From contig LBTJ01000003.1 in the NCBI GenBank assembly GCA_000990445.1, positions 1 through 32,864 on the forward strand: a stretch of DNA of 32,864 nt, written 5' to 3'. The position numbers were made by a program, and so were the translations under genes. Position 1 is the stretch's first letter. Each line of letters opens with the position of its first letter. Below the pieces are notes generated by a model that saw only the letters and a list, made by a program, of their open reading frames with translations, was not told where the DNA came from and did not search any database. Shown in pieces: positions 9,151-17,429 of this stretch. Origin of the DNA: Candidatus Roizmanbacteria bacterium GW2011_GWA2_37_7. Lineage in GTDB: Bacteria; Patescibacteriota; Microgenomatia; UBA1406; GWC2-37-13.

Positions 9151-10569
9151 ATGTCAAACAAATATATCACCACCACACTTCCGTATGTCAACTCCGATCC
9201 GCATATCGGGTTTGCTCTTGAGATCGTGCAGGCAGACGTATGGGCGCGTGCACAAAAGCTTATTGGAAATACTGTTATCTTCAACACAGGCACCGATGAA
9301 CATGGGGCCAAAATCTATGAAAAAGCTAAAGAGCAGGGCAAAGAACCTCAAAAATTTGTTGATGAGTACGCTTCAAAATTTGATAATCTCAAATCAGCAT
9401 TACATCTGTGTTATACAAATTTTATTCGCACAACTGCTCCTCATCATAAACAAGCTGCGCAAGAGTTTTGGAAACGTTGTGACAGAAATGGAGATATCTA
9501 TAAAAAAAACTATAAAATTAAATACTGTGTTGGGTGTGAGCTTGAGAAAACAGATTCAGAACTCAAAGATGGCTGCTGCCCGCTTCATCCAAACCGTGAA
9601 ATCGACTATATCGAGGAAAAAAACTATTTTTTTAGATTTTCCAAATACCAGAAACAGCTGCTCAAGCTCTATGACGAACAACCAGATTTTGTACAACCTG
9701 CGCATCGTCTTGCAGAGATCCGGAACTTTGTGAAATCTGGACTTGAAGACTTCAGCATTTCACGACTCAAAAACAAAATGCCCTGGGGTGTGCCGGTACC
9801 GAGTGATGATGAGCAAGTGATGTATGTATGGTTTGACGCGCTTATAAATTATATCTCGACTCTTGGCTGGCCATATGATGAAAAAAAATTCAGTGACTTT
9901 TGGCCAGGGATCCAGGTTGCTGGAAAAGACAATCTCAGACAGCAATCTGCTATGTGGCAAGCCATGCTCATTTCAGCAAGATTACCACCATCAAAGCACA
10001 TTTTTATCCATGGTTTTATTTCCATGAATGGACAAAAAATAAGTAAATCAACAGGAAATGTTGTGGATCCGTTTGAGCTTGTCAAAAAATATGGAACTGA
10101 CGCGGTGCGTTATTATCTGCTTCGTGAGATTCCAACTCTTGATGATGGTGATTTTTCCTATGATCGGATGGAACAACTCTATGATGCTGATTTAGCCAAC
10201 GAGTTGGGAAATCTTGTTTCGAGAGTAACCACTTTGGCTGCAAAAGACGGCATTGTTCAACATGAACCAGTTACTGTTTTTCTACAAAATAAAATATATA
10301 TCAAGCTCATAGAACAGTTTAATTTTTCTTACGTTCTTGAGGATATCTGGAATACGATAAAAACCACAAACAAACTCATAAATGATACCGCTCCCTGGAA
10401 GCTGGAAAAGGCAGTAAGAGAGAAACTTCTGAAAACGTGGCTTACGCAGTTACAAAATCTTGCAATCAATCTTTCTCCATTCCTGCCTGAAACTTCGGAA
10501 AAAATAATTTCCGCAACAAGCGGTACAATTAAGAAAATACAACCACTATTTCCGCGCCTATCAAAATAA
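9151..10569 (+). CDS. metG: Methionyl-tRNA synthetase
   Basis: TTTLPYVNSDPHIGFALEIVQADVWARAQ with PYVNSDPHIG as the HIGH region; zinc-knuckle-like CVGCELEKTDSELKDGCCPLHP; KISKS motif (NGQKISKSTGNVVDPFELV). ATG 9151 is preferred over 9097. Confidence 0.96.
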   Translation: MSNKYITTTLPYVNSDPHIGFALEIVQADVWARAQKLIGNTVIFNTGTDEHGAKIYEKAKEQGKEPQKFVDEYASKFDNLKSALHLCYTNFIRTTAPHHKQAAQEFWKRCDRNGDIYKKNYKIKYCVGCELEKTDSELKDGCCPLHPNREIDYIEEKNYFFRFSKYQKQLLKLYDEQPDFVQPAHRLAEIRNFVKSGLEDFSISRLKNKMPWGVPVPSDDEQVMYVWFDALINYISTLGWPYDEKKFSDFWPGIQVAGKDNLRQQSAMWQAMLISARLPPSKHIFIHGFISMNGQKISKSTGNVVDPFELVKKYGTDAVRYYLLREIPTLDDGDFSYDRMEQLYDADLANELGNLVSRVTTLAAKDGIVQHEPVTVFLQNKIYIKLIEQFNFSYVLEDIWNTIKTTNKLINDTAPWKLEKAVREKLLKTWLTQLQNLAINLSPFLPETSEKIISATSGTIKKIQPLFPRLSK

Positions 10570-10609
10570 TAGTATTAAAAAATCATTACGGGTATAATGA
10601 ATCTTTAAA

Positions 10610-12736
10610 ATGAAAATAATAAGCAAGCTATTTCATTCAAAGACTTTGAAAAAAAGACTGTGGATTTTCTCATTTATCAGTTTTGGCGGACTTTTTGTTT
10701 CGCTCATAACAGCAGTCTTTGTGTATTCATATATATTTGTCGGCTTACCTTCGCCATACTCACTCAAAGATTACAAGGCAGTGCCGATTTCAAGTCAGAT
10801 TTATGATCGAAATGGTCAACTTTTATATGAAGTCTATCGCGATGAAAATAGAACGCCAGTCAAACTCACAACACTTCCAAAACAACTTATTGAAGCAACG
10901 ATTGCTGTTGAAGATAAAGATTTCTACAAACACGGAGGGATTTCTCTTATTTCAGGAATGCTTCGTGCGATAAAAGAAAATCTTCAAAGCAGCAGACTGC
11001 AGGGTGGCTCAACTATCACACAGCAGTTGGTCAAAAGCGCACTCTTGACGCCTGAACGAACCATACAAAGAAAAATAAAAGAAATAATTCTAGCAATCTG
11101 GGTTGAACAAATTTTTTCAAAAGATGAGATACTGGAAATGTATCTCAATCAAGTGCCGTATGGAGGCTCTTCTTATGGTATCGGTCAGGCAGCAAAAACA
11201 TATTATGAAAAAACACCGGATGAACTTGAGCTTCATGAAGCAGCGCTCCTGGCCGGACTTCCTCAAGCTCCAACTACGTACTCGCCTCATACCAATCCTG
11301 ATCGTGCAAAAGCCAGACGAGACAATGTGTTGAGAAGAATGTATGAAGAAGAATATATCACCGAACAGCAGATGGATGCTGCTATGAAAAAACCCATTGA
11401 AGTCCTGCCTCCAAGAACTAAAATTAAAGCGCCTCATTTTGTGTTTGAAGTAAAAAAACTTCTTGAGCAAGAGTATGGACTCAAGCAACTTGAAGAAGGC
11501 GGTCTAAAAGTGACAACAACGCTTGATCTTGAAATCCAAGAGGAAACAGAAAAAATTGTTCAGGAGGAGATTGAGGATATAGCTCGGCTTAAGGTTACAA
11601 ACGGCGCAGTTCTGGTGACCCGTCCGCCAACAGGCGAGATTCTTGCGATGGTCGGATCAGTGAATTATTTTGATGGCGGATCAGGAGCATTCAATGTTAC
11701 TACTGCGGGTACTCGGCAGCCAGGATCATCGATTAAACCCATAAATTATGCTGTTGGCATTGAGAGAGGGATTGTAACCGCATCAACCATGTTTCTCGAT
11801 GTACCCACATGTTTTTCAAATCCAGGGCAGCCGAAAGCGTATTGTCCAAAAAATTATGACGGATCATTTCATGGGCCGGTTCAACTTCGATATGCTTTAG
11901 CAAATTCATACAATATTCCAGCAGTCAAAATGCTCGCATTTAATGGAGTCAAAAATTTTATCGCATCTTCTTCTGCATTTTTGATAACGTCATTTAAGAA
12001 TCCGTCACAATACGGGCTTAAAACCGGAAAAACAATCTATGAATTGAAAGATTATAATTTTGTTCAAGATGTAAAAGAACCGATCGACCGACCAAATTAT
12101 CTCTCCATGAAAGCCGAAAAAGCAATTTCAGAAGGGACCGCATTTATTATTTCTCATATTCTTTCCGACAACAATGCACGTTCTTCTGCTTTTGGTACAA
12201 ACTCGGAGCTGGTGATCAAAGACAAAACCGTGTCTGTTAAAACAGGTACTACAAACGATCTGCGGGACAACTGGACGATTGGATATACGCCGAATTTTGC
12301 TGTGACTGTATGGGTTGGAAATAATGATTTTACACCGATGGCGCAAGGAATTGCTTCCGGACTGACTGGTGCGTCGCCTATCTGGAACCGTACCATGACG
12401 TATATCCTGGAAAATCAACCCGATCTACCTCCAGTCAAACCTTCATCGGTTATCGGCATGCAGGTTTGCAGTGATACCGGTGTGATAGCTGGAAAACAAG
12501 AAGGGGGCTACAACTGTCCGACACGATTTGAATATCTGATCCAAGGGACAAACTCAACCGCAAATGTATACCGCAAACAAGTCCCGGTCAACCGAGATAC
12601 TGATCAGTATCTCCCAGATCCAAATAACCCCGCAATTGAGATGCGTGAAAAAACAGTGATAAAAGATATGTTTGGTGAATACTGCGTGGACTGCAATCAC
12701 GAAGGTGAAACACGCCAGACTGTAACGGTACAATAA
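10610..12736 (+). CDS. Class A penicillin-binding protein (glycosyltransferase/transpeptidase)
   Basis: Single N-terminal TM; GT51 motifs (EDKDFYKHGGIS, LQGGSTITQQLVKSALLTPERTIQRKIKE); transpeptidase SxxK (TRQPGSSIKPI), SYN (ANSYNIPAVK) and KTGTT motifs. Confidence 0.96.
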   Translation: MKIISKLFHSKTLKKRLWIFSFISFGGLFVSLITAVFVYSYIFVGLPSPYSLKDYKAVPISSQIYDRNGQLLYEVYRDENRTPVKLTTLPKQLIEATIAVEDKDFYKHGGISLISGMLRAIKENLQSSRLQGGSTITQQLVKSALLTPERTIQRKIKEIILAIWVEQIFSKDEILEMYLNQVPYGGSSYGIGQAAKTYYEKTPDELELHEAALLAGLPQAPTTYSPHTNPDRAKARRDNVLRRMYEEEYITEQQMDAAMKKPIEVLPPRTKIKAPHFVFEVKKLLEQEYGLKQLEEGGLKVTTTLDLEIQEETEKIVQEEIEDIARLKVTNGAVLVTRPPTGEILAMVGSVNYFDGGSGAFNVTTAGTRQPGSSIKPINYAVGIERGIVTASTMFLDVPTCFSNPGQPKAYCPKNYDGSFHGPVQLRYALANSYNIPAVKMLAFNGVKNFIASSSAFLITSFKNPSQYGLKTGKTIYELKDYNFVQDVKEPIDRPNYLSMKAEKAISEGTAFIISHILSDNNARSSAFGTNSELVIKDKTVSVKTGTTNDLRDNWTIGYTPNFAVTVWVGNNDFTPMAQGIASGLTGASPIWNRTMTYILENQPDLPPVKPSSVIGMQVCSDTGVIAGKQEGGYNCPTRFEYLIQGTNSTANVYRKQVPVNRDTDQYLPDPNNPAIEMREKTVIKDMFGEYCVDCNHEGETRQTVTVQ

Positions 12737-12753
12737 ATTGACGAACCGATTGA

Positions 12754-12871
12754 CTAATCTATAAGCAATCGCAAGTAGAAGTCAAAACCGGGAAATTTGG
12801 AGCACTGAATGAAAGTTGAGATCATAAATGATGGGCCGGTGACAATTCTTCTTGATAGTAAAAATCTATAA
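12754..12871 (+). pseudogene. dtd: Frameshifted 3' remnant of D-aminoacyl-tRNA deacylase
   Basis: Frame 1 reads [18 protein letters not shown]. After a one-base shift at about 12808, the next frame reads [20 protein letters not shown] (12809-12871). Joined, [28 protein letters not shown] is the characteristic Dtd C-terminus. Confidence 0.8.
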
Positions 12872-12880
12872 AATAATTTT

Positions 12881-13663
12881 CTACACTGGAATTTGCTTCT
12901 GAAAACCAAAACGATACATATAGAGAATAACTGCAATACCCCCATGGATCCGAAAGCCAATCCGTATAGCGTCCATATTCATAAAACTCGTGTGTTTGAA
13001 AAGCGGTTCTTTGGTCAAAACAATGCTCGAATATATAAAAAAGACAATAAGAAACACGGTAATAAAATCAAGGAATCGTGACGAAGAAATGTTTTGATGA
13101 TTCTTTAGAGTTTCCCGAATCAACTTTTTAGCATTCAATCCTACAGCTGCCGCAAGTGCTATCATGATCAATCTTCCAAGAGGTGCTATCGGGAAAAAAG
13201 GGAGAAAAATACTAAAACTCAATGTCACCATACAAAATAAAATAAACATGCGTTTGAATTTTGACTCACTCAAAAATATTTCATTCTGGTCTCGGGAAAC
13301 AAGACGTTTTGCAATATACAACGCCAGAATTGTCTGTACTGGAACCCACCAGACAAAGTTAACAAATACGAGATTAATCCAGTTGACGCTGAGAAACTGC
13401 GGTGCGATATATACGACACTCGGTCCCAAAACCTGCCACAAAAGACCAAAAAAAAGCGCCACCCATCCAATGGTTATATCGTGCAATTTATACCGAGTGA
13501 TAAGGTATTCAAGACAGGCAAAATAAAAAAAATAGTTGAGGAATATTGCGATTAGTAAAGTCTGGTTTACAACCAGATTGTTTACTCCTCGAAGAGAGTA
13601 TTCAGCAAGAACATTGAAGAAGGAAGCGATAATAACAATTTTCCAGCTTGTGTTGAGTTTCAT
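12881..13663 (-). CDS. Hypothetical multi-pass membrane protein
   Basis: 260 aa with about seven hydrophobic segments. It starts 5 nt after the stop of the upstream yerC-like gene on the same strand. Confidence 0.7.
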   Translation of the reverse strand: MKLNTSWKIVIIASFFNVLAEYSLRGVNNLVVNQTLLIAIFLNYFFYFACLEYLITRYKLHDITIGWVALFFGLLWQVLGPSVVYIAPQFLSVNWINLVFVNFVWWVPVQTILALYIAKRLVSRDQNEIFLSESKFKRMFILFCMVTLSFSIFLPFFPIAPLGRLIMIALAAAVGLNAKKLIRETLKNHQNISSSRFLDFITVFLIVFFIYSSIVLTKEPLFKHTSFMNMDAIRIGFRIHGGIAVILYMYRFGFQKQIPV

Positions 13664-13668
13664 ATGTA

Positions 13669-13968
13669 TTATTTTAATAGTTGCAATACACTATTATATC
13701 CCCCGCATCCATTCTTGAGCCATAATGCTACACGAGTAACAGTGGTGGTTGAGGTTTTCATTTTCTTTGCGATTTCTATATATGACAGATTCGTGGTGTA
13801 AAGTAATTGCGCTATTGCGATTCTGCGACCAAACTCTTCAAGTTCTTTGGGTGTCAGCAAATCACGAAGTAAATTCAGTGCTTCTTGTATTGTTTGAACT
13901 TTAGTAATGGCTTCTGCAAGAAGTTTCTCGTTTACTGAATGGGAAATATAGTTTTTCTGGTTTGTCAT
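13669..13968 (-). CDS. TrpR-family regulator (YerC/YecD/HisR-like)
   Basis: 99 aa; TrpR/YerC layout (LLRDLLTPKELEEFGRRIAIAQLLYTTNLSYIEIAKKMKTSTTTVTRVALWLKNGCGGYN), with HTH YIEIAKKMKTSTTTVTRV. Confidence 0.88.
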   Translation of the reverse strand: MTNQKNYISHSVNEKLLAEAITKVQTIQEALNLLRDLLTPKELEEFGRRIAIAQLLYTTNLSYIEIAKKMKTSTTTVTRVALWLKNGCGGYNSVLQLLK

Positions 13969-13974
13969 GAAACA

Positions 13975-13980
13975 ATTATA
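13975..13980 (-). promoter_or_regulatory. Extended -10 (TGT-TATAAT) for the yerC-like gene
   Basis: Minus strand reads gTGTTATAATtgtttcATG; only 6 nt separate TATAAT from the start codon at 13968. Confidence 0.6.
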
Positions 13981-13984
13981 ACAC

Positions 13985-14013
13985 TTGACAAATCAATATC
14001 ATCATGTTAACAT
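13985..14013 (+). promoter_or_regulatory. his operon promoter: -35 TTGACA, 17-bp spacer, -10 TAACAT
   Basis: TTGACA at 13985-13990 and TAACAT at 14008-14013. The predicted transcription start is about 14020, the A of the leader-peptide ATG. Confidence 0.65.
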
Positions 14014-14021
14014 GCTAATAT
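13996..14021. promoter_or_regulatory. Palindromic operator candidate overlapping the his -10
   Basis: Perfect 12-bp palindrome catgttaacatg (14003-14014). Extended dyad over 13996-14021 pairs at 11 of 13 positions. The GTTAAC core matches the centre of the E. coli TrpR operator, and a TrpR-family gene is adjacent. Confidence 0.6.
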
Positions 14022-14082
14022 GAGTCAACAATCATTGAATACAACTGTTTCTATTCATCATCTCCTCGCATCTGCGGGGTAA
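14020..14082 (+). CDS. hisL: Histidine operon leader peptide MSQQSLNTTVSIHHLLASAG
   Basis: 20-codon ORF with tandem His codons (14056-14061) immediately 5' of attenuator hairpins and upstream of hisG; its stop codon overlaps the antiterminator arm. Confidence 0.75.
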   Translation: MSQQSLNTTVSIHHLLASAG

Positions 14083-14132
14083 ATTTGTATTGAAAACTTT
14101 TCAATTATCACCCCGCGAAGGCGGGGTTTTTT
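14064..14132 (+). promoter_or_regulatory. his attenuator with mutually exclusive hairpins 1:2, 2:3 and 3:4
   Basis: 1:2 = cctcgc (14064-14069)/gcgggg (14074-14079), one G-U. 2:3 = gcggggt (14074-14080)/accccgc (14110-14116), brought together by nested hairpin ttgaaaa-c-ttttcaa (14090-14104). 3:4 = accccgc (14110-14116)/gcggggt (14121-14127), then a T-tract. Confidence 0.82.
14110..14132 (+). terminator. Intrinsic (Rho-independent) terminator of the his leader
   Basis: accccgc-gaag-gcggggtttttt: 7-bp GC-rich stem, 4-nt loop, T-run. Confidence 0.85.
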
Positions 14133-14164
14133 AATGGCTCATTTTAATTATTTATTATATTTTT

Positions 14165-15040
14165 ATGAAAACTGATTTTAACAATAACAATCTTAAACTA
14201 GCAATCCAAAAAAAAGGCAGACTCACAGACGATACGATTCTTTTTCTTGAAAATGCTGGTCTCATACTTGATACCGATGGTCAAAGGCTATTTGCCAAAT
14301 GCAGAAATTATCCTTTAGATATCGTATTTGTCCGTGATGACGATATTCCCGATTTTGTTGAAAACAGTACGGTCGATATCGGTATTGTGGGTGAAAATAT
14401 TCTGTACGAAAAAAATTCACGAGTACAAAAAATGTTATTGCTAAACTTTGGATATTGCCGACTGGTAATCGCAGTACAAAAAGATTTACCAATTTCAAAT
14501 ATCGGTGATCTCAACAAGTCTAAAATAACTACCTCGTATCCTCGAAGTGTTCAACGATTTTTTAATAGTCAAAACATCCCCGTTGATATTCTCGAAGTAA
14601 AAGGATCGGTCGAGCTCTCTCCTGCTCTGGGGATTTCTTCGGTTGTTGCCGATCTCACATCAACCGGCAGTACGCTTGCCATTTGCGATCTGAGGATCAT
14701 TGAAACAATTTTTGAATCACAGGCAGTACTTATTTCGCGAACAAATATCAACAATAGAAGGCAAGGGCTAATTGACAGCCTTATTTTCCGGTTTAAAGCG
14801 TTTCTAGAAGCACAAAAATACAAGTACGTCATGATAAATGCACCAGAAGAAAAACTCGAACAAATAACAAAAATCGTACATGGTCTCAAAAGTCCCACCG
14901 TTACTCCTCTTGCAATAAAGGGTTGGATATCTATCCAGACAGCAATACAAGAAAATGTATTTTGGGAAAAGATAGAAAAAATAAAAGAAATAGGCGCTTC
15001 GGGAATAATTGCATTACCAATTGAAAAATTAATTATATGA
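14165..15040 (+). CDS. hisG: ATP phosphoribosyltransferase, long form
   Basis: LAIQKKGRLTDDTILFLENAGL; DIGIVGENIL; C-terminal regulatory-type domain (GLKSPTVTPLAIKGWISIQTAI...GASGIIALPIEKLI). Confidence 0.95.
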   Translation: MKTDFNNNNLKLAIQKKGRLTDDTILFLENAGLILDTDGQRLFAKCRNYPLDIVFVRDDDIPDFVENSTVDIGIVGENILYEKNSRVQKMLLLNFGYCRLVIAVQKDLPISNIGDLNKSKITTSYPRSVQRFFNSQNIPVDILEVKGSVELSPALGISSVVADLTSTGSTLAICDLRIIETIFESQAVLISRTNINNRRQGLIDSLIFRFKAFLEAQKYKYVMINAPEEKLEQITKIVHGLKSPTVTPLAIKGWISIQTAIQENVFWEKIEKIKEIGASGIIALPIEKLII

Positions 15041-16344
15041 AAGTAATTAAACTTAAGGATTTATCTAAACAGGATTATTTAAGAATCATCAATCGATCAG
15101 CTGGTAGCAATGAATCAATTATGCCTTCAGTCCGAAAGATTATGGATGATGTGAAAAATAATGGCGATAAAACAATATTGGAGAAATATCAATCACGTTA
15201 CGGTGCTGATAACTATAAAACGATTCAGGTAACAAAAGAAGAAATTAAGGCAGCTTACAAATATGTGAATATACAAACAATCAAGGCATTAAAGCAAATG
15301 ATTAAAAATATTACTCTTGTACAAATATCCCAACTTCCTTCCAAAAAAGACGCTGTGGTTAGATCAGAAAAAGGGATTAGAGTTTGGAGAGAATGGCGAC
15401 CGATTCAAAAAGTCGGGCTATATATTCCAGGTGGAAAAGCTATATACCCTTCCTCTGTTCTGATGAGCGCGATTCCAGCTCAAATTGCCGGCTGTAAAGA
15501 AATCATCATGTGCTCCCCTCCAGGATCAGATGGACAAATACCAGCAGTAACGCTTGTAGCAGCTGACATGATTAGGTTGAAGAAAATATATAAAGTCGGT
15601 GGCGCTGAGGCAATTGCCGCCATGACTTACGGGACAAAAATAATCTCTAATGTTTATAAGATTTTCGGTGCCGGCAATTCTTATGTAACCGCTGCAAAAA
15701 TGTTAGCTCTTGAAAAAATAAGCATTGATATGCCAGCCGGTCCTTCTGAAGTATTTATAATCGCTGATGAAACAGCAAATCCTTCTTTTATTGCCGCTGA
15801 TTTATTGGCTGATGGTGAACACGGAGAAGATTCCGCCTGTGTATTGTTAACAACATCAGAAAAGATTGCTCGACTAACCATAATTGAAATCGAAAAGCAA
15901 TTAAAATCGCTAGAAACTCAAAATCGAACAAGAGAATCTTTAAGAAAATACGGACTGTTTGCCGTAGCGGATAATATGGATGAAATTACTAGATTCACAA
16001 ACGAATATGCACCAGAGCACTTAGAAATAATGATAAAAGATTCTGAACGGCTGGTTAAAGAAATCACTGATGCCGGTTCAGTATTTTTAGGCAATTGGAC
16101 ATCAAAATCAAGTGGTGATTATGCAACCGGTGCTAATCACGTCTTACCGACAGGTGGTATGGCAAAAATGTATTCACCACTTGGAGTTGATTCTTATGGC
16201 AAATGGATGCAGGTCCAAGAATGCACGGAGCAAGGATTAAAAAATATAAAGGATACCATCGAAACAATTGCCATAGTGGAAAAATTACCGGCTCACAAAC
16301 AATCAGTTTCCATACGATTTATTAATAATGAAAAAAACTTATGA
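15037..16344 (+). CDS. hisD: Histidinol dehydrogenase
   Basis: VGLYIPGGKAIYPSSVLMSAIPAQIAGCKEIIMCSPP; IDMPAGPSEVFIIADETANPSFIAADLLADGEHGEDSACVL; YATGANHVLPTGG. Confidence 0.97.
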   Translation: MKVIKLKDLSKQDYLRIINRSAGSNESIMPSVRKIMDDVKNNGDKTILEKYQSRYGADNYKTIQVTKEEIKAAYKYVNIQTIKALKQMIKNITLVQISQLPSKKDAVVRSEKGIRVWREWRPIQKVGLYIPGGKAIYPSSVLMSAIPAQIAGCKEIIMCSPPGSDGQIPAVTLVAADMIRLKKIYKVGGAEAIAAMTYGTKIISNVYKIFGAGNSYVTAAKMLALEKISIDMPAGPSEVFIIADETANPSFIAADLLADGEHGEDSACVLLTTSEKIARLTIIEIEKQLKSLETQNRTRESLRKYGLFAVADNMDEITRFTNEYAPEHLEIMIKDSERLVKEITDAGSVFLGNWTSKSSGDYATGANHVLPTGGMAKMYSPLGVDSYGKWMQVQECTEQGLKNIKDTIETIAIVEKLPAHKQSVSIRFINNEKNL

Positions 16345-17429
16345 AAAATATTAATTTAACCAGATTTATAAGAAGTGATTTAGTTCAATATGAAGAATAT
16401 AAAGCAGTTCCGTCTGCTTATGATATTAGTGAGCAAAATCAAGTGGCGATTGAAAAGATTGACAAACTTGATGCCAACGAAAGTGTGTTTGGTCCAACAA
16501 AAAATCTTTATAAAGCGTTAGCAACATATAAAGGATATCGGTTTTATCCCGACCCTGAATATAAACGACTAAGACGAGCTATTGGTAAATATGTTGAAAT
16601 GCCTGACAACTTTATAGCAGTTGGCTCCGGTGGAGATGAACTAATTGATCTTTTATTAAGACTTATTCTTGAACCAAAAGATCAGGTAATAAACTCTCCA
16701 CCAACTTTTGGTAGTTATTCCACTTCTACATTTTTAAATCGTGGCGTTCTTATAAATATTCCCAGAATAAAGGATTTTTCGATAGAAATTGAAAAGATAC
16801 TTAATGCTATAAATGATAAAGTCAAATTGATTATCGTCTGTAATCCAAATAACCCTACTGGTAACTTGACCAATATCAATTATATTATTAAAATTCTTGA
16901 TACCCAAAAACTTGTATTAATTGATGAGGCGTATTTCGAATTCTCTGGTAAAACAGTTCTTCCACTTATTAAAAAGTATCCTAATCTTATTATTCTTCGC
17001 TCTTTTAGTAAATGGGCTGGGATTGCTGGATTAAGATTGGGATATCTTGTCGCTTCGCCTTATTTAATAAGACAAATAATGAAAATTAAATCCCCGTATA
17101 ATATAAATGTTGCGGCTGAACTGGCTGGATTAGTCGCTTTAGAAGACTACAAATACCAAGAAAGAATTATTAACGAAATAATAATAGAACGCAATACCCT
17201 TTATAAGGGTATAAAGAAAAATAGTAAACTGATAATTTATCCTTCTTGTGGCAACTTCTTATTTGTTCAATCTAATGAAACTTTATTCTTAAAACTTAAG
17301 AAGGGCTTTCAACAAAATAAAATTGCTGTTCGATATTACGATTCTGCTCTTACAGGAAAAGCACTTCGGATAACGGTAGGAACATCTACTCAAAATAATC
17401 GGGTTTTAGAAATTATTAACAACATATGA
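16341..17429 (+). CDS. hisC: Histidinol-phosphate aminotransferase
   Basis: KLDANESVFGP; YRFYPDPEYKRLRRAIGKY; CNPNNPTGN; VLIDEAYFEFSG; SFSKWAGIAGLRLGYLVAS. Confidence 0.95.
   Translation: MKNINLTRFIRSDLVQYEEYKAVPSAYDISEQNQVAIEKIDKLDANESVFGPTKNLYKALATYKGYRFYPDPEYKRLRRAIGKYVEMPDNFIAVGSGGDELIDLLLRLILEPKDQVINSPPTFGSYSTSTFLNRGVLINIPRIKDFSIEIEKILNAINDKVKLIIVCNPNNPTGNLTNINYIIKILDTQKLVLIDEAYFEFSGKTVLPLIKKYPNLIILRSFSKWAGIAGLRLGYLVASPYLIRQIMKIKSPYNINVAAELAGLVALEDYKYQERIINEIIIERNTLYKGIKKNSKLIIYPSCGNFLFVQSNETLFLKLKKGFQQNKIAVRYYDSALTGKALRITVGTSTQNNRVLEIINNI

Noticed and set aside
9154-10085. Alternative ORFs over metG (9154-9351 -, 9185-9733 +, 9760-9960 -, 9849-10085 -)
   Set aside because: Shadow frames of metG with no domain features.
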